Shown here piece after piece: positions 7,446 to 14,901 of a DNA stretch of 39,101 nucleotides. This DNA is from DATAEK01 sp036258055 (GTDB lineage: Bacteria; Acidobacteriota; Vicinamibacteria; Vicinamibacterales; 2-12-FULL-66-21), in NCBI GenBank assembly GCA_036258055.1, contig DATAEK010000014.1:1-39101 (forward strand), read 5' to 3'. Below the pieces are notes generated by a model. It was not told the origin of the DNA, searched no databases, and saw nothing but the letters and a program-made list of their open reading frames with translations. Each line of letters starts with the position of its first letter. Within the stretch, counting starts at the first letter, position 1. Made by a program: the position numbers and the translations under genes.

Positions 7446-8186
7446 TCAGCTCTTGAAGACCCGCAACAATCTGGTGATCGGATCATAGAACCGATCCACG
7501 ACGCGTTCCTTGAGCGGGATGATCGCGTTCTCCGTGATGGTGATGTTTTCGGGACACACCTTCGTGCAGCAGCGGGTGATGTTGCAGAAGCCGACGCCGT
7601 TCTTGTGCCTGAGATCGGCGAGACGGTCCTCGGTGTCGAGCGGATTCATCTCGAGCGCCGCCGTATACAGCAGGAAGCGCGGCCCGATGAAGCCCTCGAA
7701 CTCCCGGTGATCCCGCAGGATGTGGCAGACGTCCTGGCAAAGGAAGCACTCGATGCACTTCCGGAACTCCTGCACGCGATCCACTTCGCGCTGCTGCATA
7801 CGCCACGTGCCGTCGGCGGCGTCCGGGCGGCGCGGTCTGAAGGGCTTGATCCCCTTCTTGACGCCGAAGTTCCACTTTACGTCGGTCACCAGATCCTTGA
7901 TCAGCGGGAAGGTGCGCATGGGCTCGACGGTCACGGGCGCAGTCAAGTCCAGCGTGTCAAGCCGGGTCATACACATCAACCGCGGGTTGCCGTTGATTTC
8001 CGCGGAGCACGATCCGCACTTGCCCGCCTTGCAGTTCCAGCGGACCGCGAGGTCGTTCGCCTGTTCGGCCTGGACTCGATGCACCGCGTCGAGGACGACC
8101 ATGCCTTCGCTGACCTCGGTGGGGTAGTCGCGGAACGCACCCTGCTCGCGGTCTCCGCGCCATATTCGAAACGTCGCCTGAGCCAT
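7446..8186 (-). CDS. sdhB: Succinate dehydrogenase / fumarate reductase iron-sulfur subunit
   Basis: Electron-transfer subunit of complex II on the cytoplasmic side of the membrane, passing electrons from the SdhA flavin to the membrane anchor. The 246 aa carry all three cluster motifs: plant-type [2Fe-2S] C52, C57, C60 and C72 (CKAGKCGSC then LMC); [4Fe-4S] C144, C147, C150 and C154 (CIECFLCQDVC); [3Fe-4S] C201, C207 and C211 (CNITRCCTKVCPEN). The ATG at 8186 lies 3 nt after the sdhA stop, indicating tight coupling. The sequence looks like the Sdh1/FrdB type found in actinobacteria and acidobacteria rather than the proteobacterial SdhB. Confidence 0.96.
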   Translation of the reverse strand: MAQATFRIWRGDREQGAFRDYPTEVSEGMVVLDAVHRVQAEQANDLAVRWNCKAGKCGSCSAEINGNPRLMCMTRLDTLDLTAPVTVEPMRTFPLIKDLVTDVKWNFGVKKGIKPFRPRRPDAADGTWRMQQREVDRVQEFRKCIECFLCQDVCHILRDHREFEGFIGPRFLLYTAALEMNPLDTEDRLADLRHKNGVGFCNITRCCTKVCPENITITENAIIPLKERVVDRFYDPITRLLRVFKS

Positions 8187-8189
8187 GCC

Positions 8190-9974
8190 CTACTCGTTTT
8201 CCTTGATGACCTGCTGGAGTTCGGCCGGCATCGCCGGAAGCGGGACGCGCGAGACCTGCATCGATCCGTCAGATTCCGCCCGTACGGCAAAGTTGAACGT
8301 GCTGAACGCTTCTTCTTTCTTGGGGAAGTCCTGCCGGAAATGTCCGCCCCGGCTTTCCTTGCGCTCGAGCGCCGAGCGGGCGATCGCTTCCGAGACGACG
8401 AGCAGGTTGCCGAGGTCCTGCGCCGTGTGCCATCCGGTGTGGTATTCGCGATGTCCAGTCACGCCGGCCTGGTCCGCCCGCTGTTTCAGCTTCTCCAACT
8501 CGGACAGCGCCCGAAGCATTTCCGTTTCGAGGCGCACGATGCCGACCAGATCCTGCATCATCACCTGCAGGTCCTGCTGGATCTTGAATGGATTCTCGGC
8601 GCCGGTCCCGCGATCGAAGGGCGCGAGCGAGCACTTGACGGCGCTTTCCACCTGGGTCTCATCGATGCGCGGGGCGCCATTCTTCTTCGCGAAGTCGGCG
8701 GCGTACTCGCCTGCGCGCTTGCCGAAGACCAGGAGGTCGGACAACGAGTTGCCGCCCAGGCGATTGGCTCCGTTGATCCCCGCTGCGCATTCGCCCGCCG
8801 CGAACAACCCCGGCAGCGTGGACATCTGTGAGTCCGAGTCGACTCTGATCCCGCCCATCACGTAGTGCGTGGTTGGACCGATCTCCATCGGCTCCTTCGT
8901 GATGTCGATGTTCGCCAGCTCCTTGAACTGGTGATACATGCTCGGGAGCTTCCTGCGGATGTGCTCCTCGGCGTTCGGCAGCTTTTCCTTGATCCACGAG
9001 ATGTCCAGGAAGACACCGCCGTGCGGGCTGCCGCGCCCGTCTTTGATCTCGCGGACGATGCATCGGGCGACGTGGTCACGGGTCAGGAGCTCGGGTGGGC
9101 GGCGGGCGTTCTTGTCGCCTTGCGTGTAGCGCCAGCCTTCTTCAGGATTGTCCGCGGTCTGATTCCGGTAATTCTCCGGGATGTCGTCGAACATGAAACG
9201 GCGGCCCTGGTTGTTCCGGAGGACTCCGCCCTCGCCTCGCACACCTTCCGTCACGAGGATTCCCTGGACGCTCGGTGGCCAGATCATGCCGGTCGGGTGA
9301 AACTGCACGAACTCCATGTCGATCAGCTCCGCGCCCGCCCGATATGCGAGGGCGTGGCCATCGCCCGTGCCCTCCCAGCTGTTGCTGGTGATGCGATAGG
9401 CACGGCCGATGCCCCCCGTCGCCAGCACCACCGCTTTCGCTTTGAACACGCGGAAGCGGCCGCGCTCACGCTCGTATCCAACCGCGCCGACCACACGCGG
9501 GCCGTCGGTAAGGAGCGAGACGACGGTGAACTCCATGTGGATGTCCAGGCCGCGGTGGATACCGTGGTCCTGGAGCGTGCGGATCATCTCGAGGCCGGTG
9601 CGATCGCCGACGTGCGCGAGTCGTGGGTACTTGTGGCCGCCGAAGTTGCGCTGCAGAATCCGGCCGTCGGCCGTGCGATCGAAGAGCGCGCCCCAGGCTT
9701 CGAGCTCGCGAACGCGGTCCGGCGCTTCCTTCGCGTGCAGCTCCGCCATCCGCCAGTTGTTGACGTACTGGCCGCCGCGCATCGTGTCGGCGAAATGGAC
9801 CTTCCAGTTGTCGCGCTCGTCGGTATTGGAGAGTGCCGCCGCGATCCCTCCCTCGGCCATGACGGTGTGCGCCTTGCCGAGGAGCGACTTGCACAGTAGA
9901 CCAACCTTGACCCCCGCCGCCGATGCCTCGATGGCAGCGCGCAACCCCGCGCCGCCAGCGCCGATGACGAGCAC
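8190..9974 (-). CDS. sdhA: Succinate dehydrogenase / fumarate reductase flavoprotein subunit
   Basis: Catalytic subunit of complex II, oxidising succinate to fumarate with covalent FAD. Using the GTG at 9974 the protein is 594 aa: GAGGAG dinucleotide-binding loop (5-10), HTVMAEGG with H36 as the likely FAD-linked histidine, FVQFHPTGM (H226), TEGVRGEGG (243-250), LLTRDHVARCI (R299), HYVMGGI (H370) and GANRLGGNSL (R405). The GTG start would cut the first beta strand. In frame upstream the residues read TYETHEHDVLVIGAGG, typical of the family, but the only initiator-like codon is CTG at 10001, which overlaps the sdhC stop as CTGA. I suspect CTG is the real start and give GTG as the conservative one. 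Confidence 0.95.
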   Translation of the reverse strand: MLVIGAGGAGLRAAIEASAAGVKVGLLCKSLLGKAHTVMAEGGIAAALSNTDERDNWKVHFADTMRGGQYVNNWRMAELHAKEAPDRVRELEAWGALFDRTADGRILQRNFGGHKYPRLAHVGDRTGLEMIRTLQDHGIHRGLDIHMEFTVVSLLTDGPRVVGAVGYERERGRFRVFKAKAVVLATGGIGRAYRITSNSWEGTGDGHALAYRAGAELIDMEFVQFHPTGMIWPPSVQGILVTEGVRGEGGVLRNNQGRRFMFDDIPENYRNQTADNPEEGWRYTQGDKNARRPPELLTRDHVARCIVREIKDGRGSPHGGVFLDISWIKEKLPNAEEHIRRKLPSMYHQFKELANIDITKEPMEIGPTTHYVMGGIRVDSDSQMSTLPGLFAAGECAAGINGANRLGGNSLSDLLVFGKRAGEYAADFAKKNGAPRIDETQVESAVKCSLAPFDRGTGAENPFKIQQDLQVMMQDLVGIVRLETEMLRALSELEKLKQRADQAGVTGHREYHTGWHTAQDLGNLLVVSEAIARSALERKESRGGHFRQDFPKKEEAFSTFNFAVRAESDGSMQVSRVPLPAMPAELQQVIKENE

Positions 9975-9997
9975 GTCATGCTCGTGCGTCTCGTACG

Positions 9998-10804
9998 TCA
10001 GATGAGCCTCCAGTCGGTGAGGACGCCCATCGAGCAGAGGCGCACGTACAGATCAGCGAAGGCGACGGCGAACAGGCTCGCCCAGGCCCATTTGTTGTGG
10101 TTGCAGTTGAAGCGGCAGGCGGTGTCGTAGAGCTTCAGTTGCGTCGGATGCGACGACCACTGATCCAGGCGTCCACCGACGAGATGCCGGAAAGAGTGAC
10201 ACCCGAGCGTGTAGCCGCTCAAGAGTGTGGTGTTGGCGGCCAGGACGAGCGTGCCGACGCCGATGCCGAACGTGGTCTGACCGGCTGCGTCGGTGAACCA
10301 CATCGCCTTCCAGACGTCTCGCCAGAGGATGACCAGGAACAGCAGCGCGAGATACAGGAAGTATCGATGGATGTTCTGGAGGATCAGCGGGAAGGAATTC
10401 TCTCCCCGATAGCCTTTGCGCGGTTCGCCGACTGTGCAGGACGGCGGGTCGGCCCAGAACGCTTTGTAGTAGGCACCGCGGTAGTAGTAGCACGTGAAGC
10501 GGAAGCCGCCGGGAGCCCACAGAATCAGCAGCGCCGCGGAAAAGGGGAGGGCGCCGGGCCACCACCAGGGCGATGCCCACGGGCCGAACCAGCTGTGCGG
10601 ACCTTCACCAAAGAGCAGCGGTGAGTAGAACGGCGACAAGTACGGTCCGTACTCGTAGTGGTTGCCCTGGAATGCGGCCCACGTAGCGTAGACGACGAAG
10701 CCGCCGAGCACGAGAAAGGTCACGAGCGGCTGTGTCCACCATGTGTCGCGACGCATCGTGGATCCGAAGCCGCGTGGCTGCAGAGGAATGACCACCGGTT
10801 CCAT
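9998..10804 (-). CDS. sdhC: Succinate dehydrogenase membrane anchor, Sdh1 type with possible Rieske-like ligands
   Basis: Single fused membrane anchor (268 aa) of a three-subunit complex II; it passes electrons to quinone. About five hydrophobic spans are visible (around 27-45, 85-100, 140-162, 178-200, 238-256). Conserved polar residues fit heme or metal binding: C105, H146, the GCHSFRH motif (C202, H203, H207) and CRFNCNHNKWAW (C230, C234, H236). Mycobacterial Sdh1, whose anchor this resembles in length and operon order, is reported to hold a membrane-embedded Rieske-type cluster; the Cys/His pairs here could serve the same purpose, which is inference. There is no separate SdhD. The ATG at 10804 has GGAGG 13 nt upstream, rather far. 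Confidence 0.87.
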   Translation of the reverse strand: MEPVVIPLQPRGFGSTMRRDTWWTQPLVTFLVLGGFVVYATWAAFQGNHYEYGPYLSPFYSPLLFGEGPHSWFGPWASPWWWPGALPFSAALLILWAPGGFRFTCYYYRGAYYKAFWADPPSCTVGEPRKGYRGENSFPLILQNIHRYFLYLALLFLVILWRDVWKAMWFTDAAGQTTFGIGVGTLVLAANTTLLSGYTLGCHSFRHLVGGRLDQWSSHPTQLKLYDTACRFNCNHNKWAWASLFAVAFADLYVRLCSMGVLTDWRLI

Positions 10805-10854
10805 TCGTGTGTGACTGCCTCCGGTCTCGAACGCGTTCGTTCGCCTGTTTCGAA

Positions 10855-10883
10855 AACATACTCAGATTGCGATTTCGATGCAA
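10855..10883 (-). promoter_or_regulatory. Putative sdhCAB promoter
   Basis: On the minus strand TTGCAT (10883-10878) and TATGTT (10860-10855) are separated by exactly 17 nt, which would start transcription near 10848 and leave a leader of about 44 nt before sdhC. The -35 match is weak (3 of 6). The perfect palindrome at 10909-10934 lies just upstream. Confidence 0.35.
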
Positions 10884-10908
10884 CGTCCACCAGCAGGACG
10901 AACGCGCA

Positions 10909-10934
10909 GACAGACCATCTGCGAATGGTCTGTC
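10909..10934. promoter_or_regulatory. 26-bp palindrome, possible operator between sdhC and the MFS gene
   Basis: Perfect inverted repeat GACAGACCAT, 6-nt spacer, ATGGTCTGTC. It lies in the 289-nt divergent gap between sdhC and the exporter gene, about 25 nt upstream of the possible sdh -35. Such symmetry fits a dimeric repressor or activator site; no known regulator consensus was matched. A cruciform or hairpin is the alternative. Confidence 0.5.
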
Positions 10935-10968
10935 CTCTGATCCTACCTCGTGACTTCTTTACTCGGTT

Positions 10969-11022
10969 GCCGCGGGGCCCCACCCCCGCGGCTACTCGCC
11001 GCTTCGCTTCGCTCGCGGCTGG
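10969..11022 (-). repeat. GC-rich hairpin repeat, copy 3
   Basis: Minus-strand relative of the two copies near kdpC. Read on the minus strand it has a GCGAGCGAAGCGA lead, then stem GCCGCGGGG, loop GTGGGG and CCCCGCGGC. Compared with copies 1 and 2 the third stem pair is changed from G-C to C-G on both sides, so pairing is kept. It lies in the sdhC/MFS intergenic gap; apart from this element and the palindrome I see nothing else there except a weak TACACT (11074-11079) before the MFS start. Confidence 0.75.
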
Positions 11023-11093
11023 TAAGCTGCGACAGCCTGCTCTCAGAATGACTCTGCCTCTTGTCTCCTGATGTACACTGAGAATCCCTTCTC

Positions 11094-12383
11094 GTGTTTG
11101 TTGCGCTCCAACACCGCAATTTCCGTCTCCTGTGGGGCGGCCTTCTCGTCTCCTTTTCCGGCAGCTTCATGCAGGCGGCGGCGATCCTGTGGCACGTCTC
11201 TCTGCTCGTGCCGGACGACCGCCGCGCGCTCGCGCTTGGGATGGTCGGGCTCGTCCGCATCGTGCCGGTCATCGTCTTCTCGCTGATTAGCGGCGTGGCG
11301 GCGGATGCGTTCGATCGACGGCGGCTGATGCTGCTGACGCAGTCCGTGATGGCGGTGCTGGCCGCGGTGCTGGCGCTGCTGACCTATCGCGGGCTCACGA
11401 CGGTCTGGCCGATCTATCTTCTAGCCGCCTGCAGTTCCGCCGCCGGTGCGTTCGATCTTCCGGCGCGTCAGGCACTCGCGCCAACCCTGGTCCCGCGCGA
11501 GCATCTGCCGAACGCGATCAGCCTCAACACGATCATGGTCCAGATCGCTTCGGTCGCGGGGCCGGCGCTCGGGGGCGCGATCATCGCCTCGGCCGGTGTC
11601 GCCTGGGCGTACGCGTTCAATGCGGTCTCGTACCTGGTGGTGATTGCCGCACTTCTGATGATGCGAATCAAACCGGCAGCCGGATCGAACCCGACGGAGA
11701 TCCAGCGCGGCGACTTCACGATGAAGGCTGCGCTCGAAGGGCTGCGATTCGTGTTCCGTTCGCCGCTCATTCGGTCGACGATGCTGCTCGATTTCTTCGC
11801 GACGTTCTTCTCGTCGGCGACCGCGCTGCTCCCGATTTTTGCCCAGGACGTACTCGGTGTCGGCGCGCGAGGATACGGTTGGCTCTACGCGGCGCCGGCC
11901 GCGGGCGCCTGTATCGCCAGCGCGATCATGGTGCGCGCGGTAGAACGGATCGAGCGGCGCGGCATCGTCCTCGTCGGTGCGGTGCTCACGTACGGCCTGG
12001 CCACGGCCGCATTCGGGGTTTCTCGCATCTTCTGGCTCACGTTCGGATGTCTCGCCGTGACCGGTGCCGCCGATACCGTCAGCATGGTATTCCGCAACCT
12101 GATTCGTCAGCTGGAGACCCCGGATCATCTGCGTGGCCGCATGACCGGCGTCAACATGGTGTTCTTCATGGGCGGTCCGCAACTCGGCGAGCTCGAGGCG
12201 GGACTCGTCGCCAACTGGCTTGGCCCTGTCGTGTCGGTCGTCAGCGGAGGCATCGGCTGCCTGATCGCGACGGGCTGGGTGGCTGCCGTGACACCGCCGT
12301 TGCGCGCGTATCGCCGGACCGCGCAGCCCGAGGTCCCGGTCGAAGATCTGAGTACGCAAGCGAGGACAGGCAAGACAGCATGA
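11094..12383 (+). CDS. MFS transporter, EntS/MFS_3-like exporter
   Basis: Polytopic inner-membrane protein of 429 aa with about 12 hydrophobic spans, typical of the major facilitator superfamily. Features include the MFS motif A-like loop between TM2 and TM3 (SGVAADAFDRRRLMLLTQ) and the motif C-like segment IASVAGPALGGAIIA. The overall pattern, with an LQHRNFRLLWGG start, matches the MFS_3 family that includes enterobactin exporter EntS and many drug exporters; the substrate is unknown. The only possible initiator in this frame is the GTG at 11094, because a stop lies at 11079-11081. The promoter of the next gene overlaps the 3' end. No substrate clue comes from the neighbours. Confidence 0.9.
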   Translation: MFVALQHRNFRLLWGGLLVSFSGSFMQAAAILWHVSLLVPDDRRALALGMVGLVRIVPVIVFSLISGVAADAFDRRRLMLLTQSVMAVLAAVLALLTYRGLTTVWPIYLLAACSSAAGAFDLPARQALAPTLVPREHLPNAISLNTIMVQIASVAGPALGGAIIASAGVAWAYAFNAVSYLVVIAALLMMRIKPAAGSNPTEIQRGDFTMKAALEGLRFVFRSPLIRSTMLLDFFATFFSSATALLPIFAQDVLGVGARGYGWLYAAPAAGACIASAIMVRAVERIERRGIVLVGAVLTYGLATAAFGVSRIFWLTFGCLAVTGAADTVSMVFRNLIRQLETPDHLRGRMTGVNMVFFMGGPQLGELEAGLVANWLGPVVSVVSGGIGCLIATGWVAAVTPPLRAYRRTAQPEVPVEDLSTQARTGKTA

Positions 12384-12401
12384 GCGTGACGCATTTATAA
12401 T
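12372..12401 (+). promoter_or_regulatory. Promoter of the ATP-grasp gene, leaderless arrangement
   Basis: AAGACA (12372-12377), 18-nt spacer and a perfect TATAAT (12396-12401). The GTG start of the gene is at 12412, only 10 nt after the -10, so the mRNA would begin at or within a few bases of the start codon. No Shine-Dalgarno is present. Confidence 0.6.
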
Positions 12402-12411
12402 CGCCAGCAGC

Positions 12412-13437
12412 GTGGGCAAACTGAACATCGTCGTCCTCTACGATCGGTGGGAGGAGCCGGAGGACTCGGCCGCGGCATCGTCCGACAAAGCGCCGCTGAC
12501 GCGGACGTTGGACAAGAAGGAAGTCGAGGACGAGGTGTCCGAGGCGCTCGTCAAGCTGGGGCACGACGCGCCGCTTCATGTGCTCGACGGATCGCTCAAA
12601 GGACTTCATGCGCTCGCGCGCATGGAGTGCGATCTGATCTTCAACCTCGCCGAGTCCTTCGCCGGGAACGACACCGCCGACTACTGCATCGCCGCCTATC
12701 TGGAGCTGCTCGAGAAACGGTTTACCGGCTCCGGTTCGCACGGCCTGATGTACGCGCAGGACAAGGCCGTCGCCAAGAAGATCCTCGAATTCCACGGCAT
12801 CCACACGCCGGTGTTCGCGCGTTCGTATCGCGGACGCCTCGATTTCTCGCACGATCTCGAGTTCCCGGTGATCGTCAAGCCGGCGCGCGAGGACGGATCG
12901 ATCGGGATCGAGTTCAACGCGGTGGTTTCCTCGATCCGTGAGTTGATGGAGCGCATCGACTGGCTCCACGCCAACTTCGATTCACCGGTCCTGATTGAAG
13001 AGTACGTCGTGGGACGCGAGATATACGTCGGGGTGATCGGCAACGACAATCCGGCGGCCCTTCCGCCCGTGGAGCTGGATCTCTCGAAGCTGCCGGAAGG
13101 CACGCCGCGGATCGCGGGAGCCGAGGTGAAATGGGGCAAGGGGACGCGCGCGTACCGCGATACGAAGTCCGCGGTTGCGGATAATCTCGCGGAGGAGACC
13201 GTCGCGCTGTTGCAGACAACGGCGATTGCCGTGTACCACGCGCTGGAGCTTCGCGACTACGCCCGTATCGACATGCGCCTGCGTCCCGACGGCCGCGTCG
13301 CCGTGATCGAGGCCAACCCGAACCCGTGGCTCGCCTCGAAGGCGGAGTTCACCATGGCCGCCCGCAAAGCCGGCCGCACCTACACGCAGCTTATCGAGGA
13401 AATCGTCTCGCTGGCGCTGGCGAGATATGGCGCCTAG
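12412..13437 (+). CDS. D-alanine-D-alanine ligase-like ATP-grasp protein
   Basis: Cytoplasmic ATP-dependent carboxylate-amine ligase of 341 aa. The N-terminal Ddl-like domain shows CDLIFNLAESFAGNDTADYCIAA and RFTGSGSHGLMYAQDKAVAKKIL; the ATP-grasp core shows FPVIVKPAREDGSIGI, LIEEYVVGREIYVGVIG and the Mg-binding end RIDMRLRPDGRVAVIEANPNPWL. Ddl family members end with the same EANPNP motif, so peptide-bond formation between amino acids is expected. The usual Ddl N-terminal motif is less conserved and there is no neighbouring mur cluster, so D-Ala-D-Ala as substrate is uncertain. It starts at GTG 12412 just after a TATAAT. Its TAG stop shares a CTAG palindrome with the stop of the convergent gene. 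Confidence 0.88.
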   Translation: MGKLNIVVLYDRWEEPEDSAAASSDKAPLTRTLDKKEVEDEVSEALVKLGHDAPLHVLDGSLKGLHALARMECDLIFNLAESFAGNDTADYCIAAYLELLEKRFTGSGSHGLMYAQDKAVAKKILEFHGIHTPVFARSYRGRLDFSHDLEFPVIVKPAREDGSIGIEFNAVVSSIRELMERIDWLHANFDSPVLIEEYVVGREIYVGVIGNDNPAALPPVELDLSKLPEGTPRIAGAEVKWGKGTRAYRDTKSAVADNLAEETVALLQTTAIAVYHALELRDYARIDMRLRPDGRVAVIEANPNPWLASKAEFTMAARKAGRTYTQLIEEIVSLALARYGA

Positions 13438-13973
13438 TCCCGGATCCTTCCGTCCGCCCTCCACAAGTAGAGCGTCACCTCGTCTCCGCGCGCGCTCGTG
13501 AAGCGATCGATTCTGTCGGCGGGCCACGCGGCGCCCATGCTGAATGCGTGCGACACGATCCGGGCGCCAGGCTTCAACTGACGCGTCAAGATCGGACGGA
13601 GCTTCGCGTTCGACGACGACAGCAGGTAGAGCGTCACGACGGTAGCCGGCGAAACGTCGGCCGCCATCACGTCCGCGAGACGAAATTCCACGAGATGCTG
13701 GACTCCCGCGGCTCGGGCGTTCGCTCGCGACTCCTCGATTCGTGCCGGCACGATGTCGATGCCGACACCCCGCGCGCCGTATTTCCGGGCGGCCGCAATC
13801 GGGATCCGTCCGTCACCGCAGCCGAGGTCGTAAACGACGTCTGTGCTCTTAACCTCAGCCAGCGCCAGCATGCGGTCGACCACGTCCTCCGGCGTCGGGA
13901 CGTAGGGGGCCAGGCTCTGGGGCGGGACCACGAGGAACAGCAGAGCCGGCGCGACCGCGAGAAGTCTCAGCAT
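13434..13973 (-). CDS. Class I SAM-dependent methyltransferase with signal-like N-terminus
   Basis: A 179-aa protein whose first 20-22 residues (MLRLLAVAPALLFLVVPPQS) look like a signal peptide or membrane anchor. A compact Rossmann methyltransferase follows: motif I VVYDLGCGDGRIPIAAARKYG (about 46-66), motif II acidic end VGIDI, then FRLADVMAADVSPATVVTLYLL. The segment PYVPTPEDVVDRMLALAEV resembles a widespread small methyltransferase family. A SAM enzyme carrying a secretion signal is odd because SAM is cytoplasmic; the helix may instead be an anchor, or the true start may lie further in. The substrate is unknown. Its stop overlaps the stop of the convergent ATP-grasp gene by 4 nt. Confidence 0.82.
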   Translation of the reverse strand: MLRLLAVAPALLFLVVPPQSLAPYVPTPEDVVDRMLALAEVKSTDVVYDLGCGDGRIPIAAARKYGARGVGIDIVPARIEESRANARAAGVQHLVEFRLADVMAADVSPATVVTLYLLSSSNAKLRPILTRQLKPGARIVSHAFSMGAAWPADRIDRFTSARGDEVTLYLWRADGRIRD

Positions 13974-14109
13974 CGCGGAATCACCCCCGCATTCTCTCGG
14001 GCATACGGCCGCAAAGTGTTCCGATGTATACGGTTACACTGTGTTCAATGGTCAGACCAGGACCCTCGATCAGCGGCCGCGACTCGTCGTGGTTCCCGTG
14101 CTGAATCGA

Positions 14110-14129
14110 CGAAAAATGCCCATTTTTCG
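14110..14129. repeat. Small inverted repeat upstream of carD
   Basis: CGAAAAAT, GCCC spacer, ATTTTTCG: an 8-bp perfect inverted repeat 11 nt before the carD -35. It is followed by a further GGGTTTTTCG. It could be an operator or a weak terminator for transcription entering from the left; I cannot decide which. The rest of the 13974-14228 gap holds the carD promoter and leader. Confidence 0.4.
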
Positions 14130-14140
14130 CGGGTTTTTCG

Positions 14141-14169
14141 TTGCCTGGGCGTGGATGTTCCGCTATACT
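14141..14169 (+). promoter_or_regulatory. carD promoter
   Basis: TTGCCT (14141-14146), exactly 17 nt, TATACT (14164-14169): a good sigma-70-like promoter. Transcription would start near 14176, leaving a leader of about 53 nt with GGGGG (14220-14224) 4 nt before the carD GTG as the ribosome site. Confidence 0.65.
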
Positions 14170-14228
14170 GAAGGGACTGCTCATCGGTCGCACACCGAAC
14201 CTACTCACCTTACTCTGTTGGGGGACAT

Positions 14229-14807
14229 GTGACATTCCAGGTTGGTGACAAGGTCATTTACCCAAATCATGGACTCGGCGTCGTTCAAGGCATCGAAACC
14301 AAAACCATCCTCGGCACCACCTGCGGCTTCTACCATCTGCGAATGGTCGCGAACGAAACGACGGTACTCGTTCCCGTCGACAACGTGGACGGCGTCGGCC
14401 TTCGTCGCGCGATCGGCGACGAAGAGATCGAGCGGCTGTTCTCGCTCCTCGGAGATGGCAGGATCGACAACCATCAGAACTGGAAGGGGCGTTTCAAGGA
14501 CAACTCCGATCGGATGCGCACCGGCTCCATCTACGATGTGGTCGAAGTGCTCAAGAGCCTCACGTTCCTCGCCCGATCCAAGAATCTGTCGTTCCGCGAG
14601 AAGCGCATGCTCGACCGCGCCAAGTTCCTGGTGATCTCGGAAATCTCCGAGGTGTCCCGCGAGAACACGACGCTGGTCGAGGAGAAAGTCGATCGCGCCC
14701 TCGAACGGTGCTTCACGATGAAGAACCGCTCGATCGCGCGTGCCAAAGCCGCCAAGGCGACCACGACGACCCGCGTGTCGGCGCGTCGCACGGCCAAGGC
14801 ATCCTGA
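14229..14807 (+). CDS. carD: CarD family transcriptional regulator
   Basis: RNA polymerase-binding regulator of 192 aa that stabilises open complexes. The N-terminal Tudor-like RNAP-interaction domain is clear (about 1-60: FQVGDKVIYPNHGLGVVQGIE, then CGFYHLRMVANETTVLVPVDN), followed by a helical C-terminal DNA-binding domain (about 65-165: NWKGRFKDNSDRMRTGSIYDVVEVLKSLTFLARSKNLSFREKRMLDRA, which is highly typical). A basic Ala/Lys/Thr/Arg-rich tail (about 167-192) may add DNA contacts and exceeds the usual CarD length of about 160. It starts at GTG 14229 behind GGGGG. It has its own promoter and is closed by a strong intrinsic terminator, so it is probably monocistronic. Confidence 0.95.
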   Translation: MTFQVGDKVIYPNHGLGVVQGIETKTILGTTCGFYHLRMVANETTVLVPVDNVDGVGLRRAIGDEEIERLFSLLGDGRIDNHQNWKGRFKDNSDRMRTGSIYDVVEVLKSLTFLARSKNLSFREKRMLDRAKFLVISEISEVSRENTTLVEEKVDRALERCFTMKNRSIARAKAAKATTTTRVSARRTAKAS

Positions 14808-14836
14808 ACTCGGGGCCTCGACGTACGAGCCCCTGT

Positions 14837-14871
14837 GGCCGGAAGCTGAAAGGCTTCCGGCCTTTTTTTTT
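14837..14871 (+). terminator. Intrinsic terminator of carD
   Basis: Perfect 10-bp stem GGCCGGAAGC / GCTTCCGGCC with a 6-nt loop (TGAAAG), followed by nine T residues (14863-14871). It lies 30 nt after the carD stop and is the only textbook intrinsic terminator I see in the window. Confidence 0.93.
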
Positions 14872-14901
14872 CCATCCGCGCTAAGCTCTTCGCCGCTCCA
14901 C

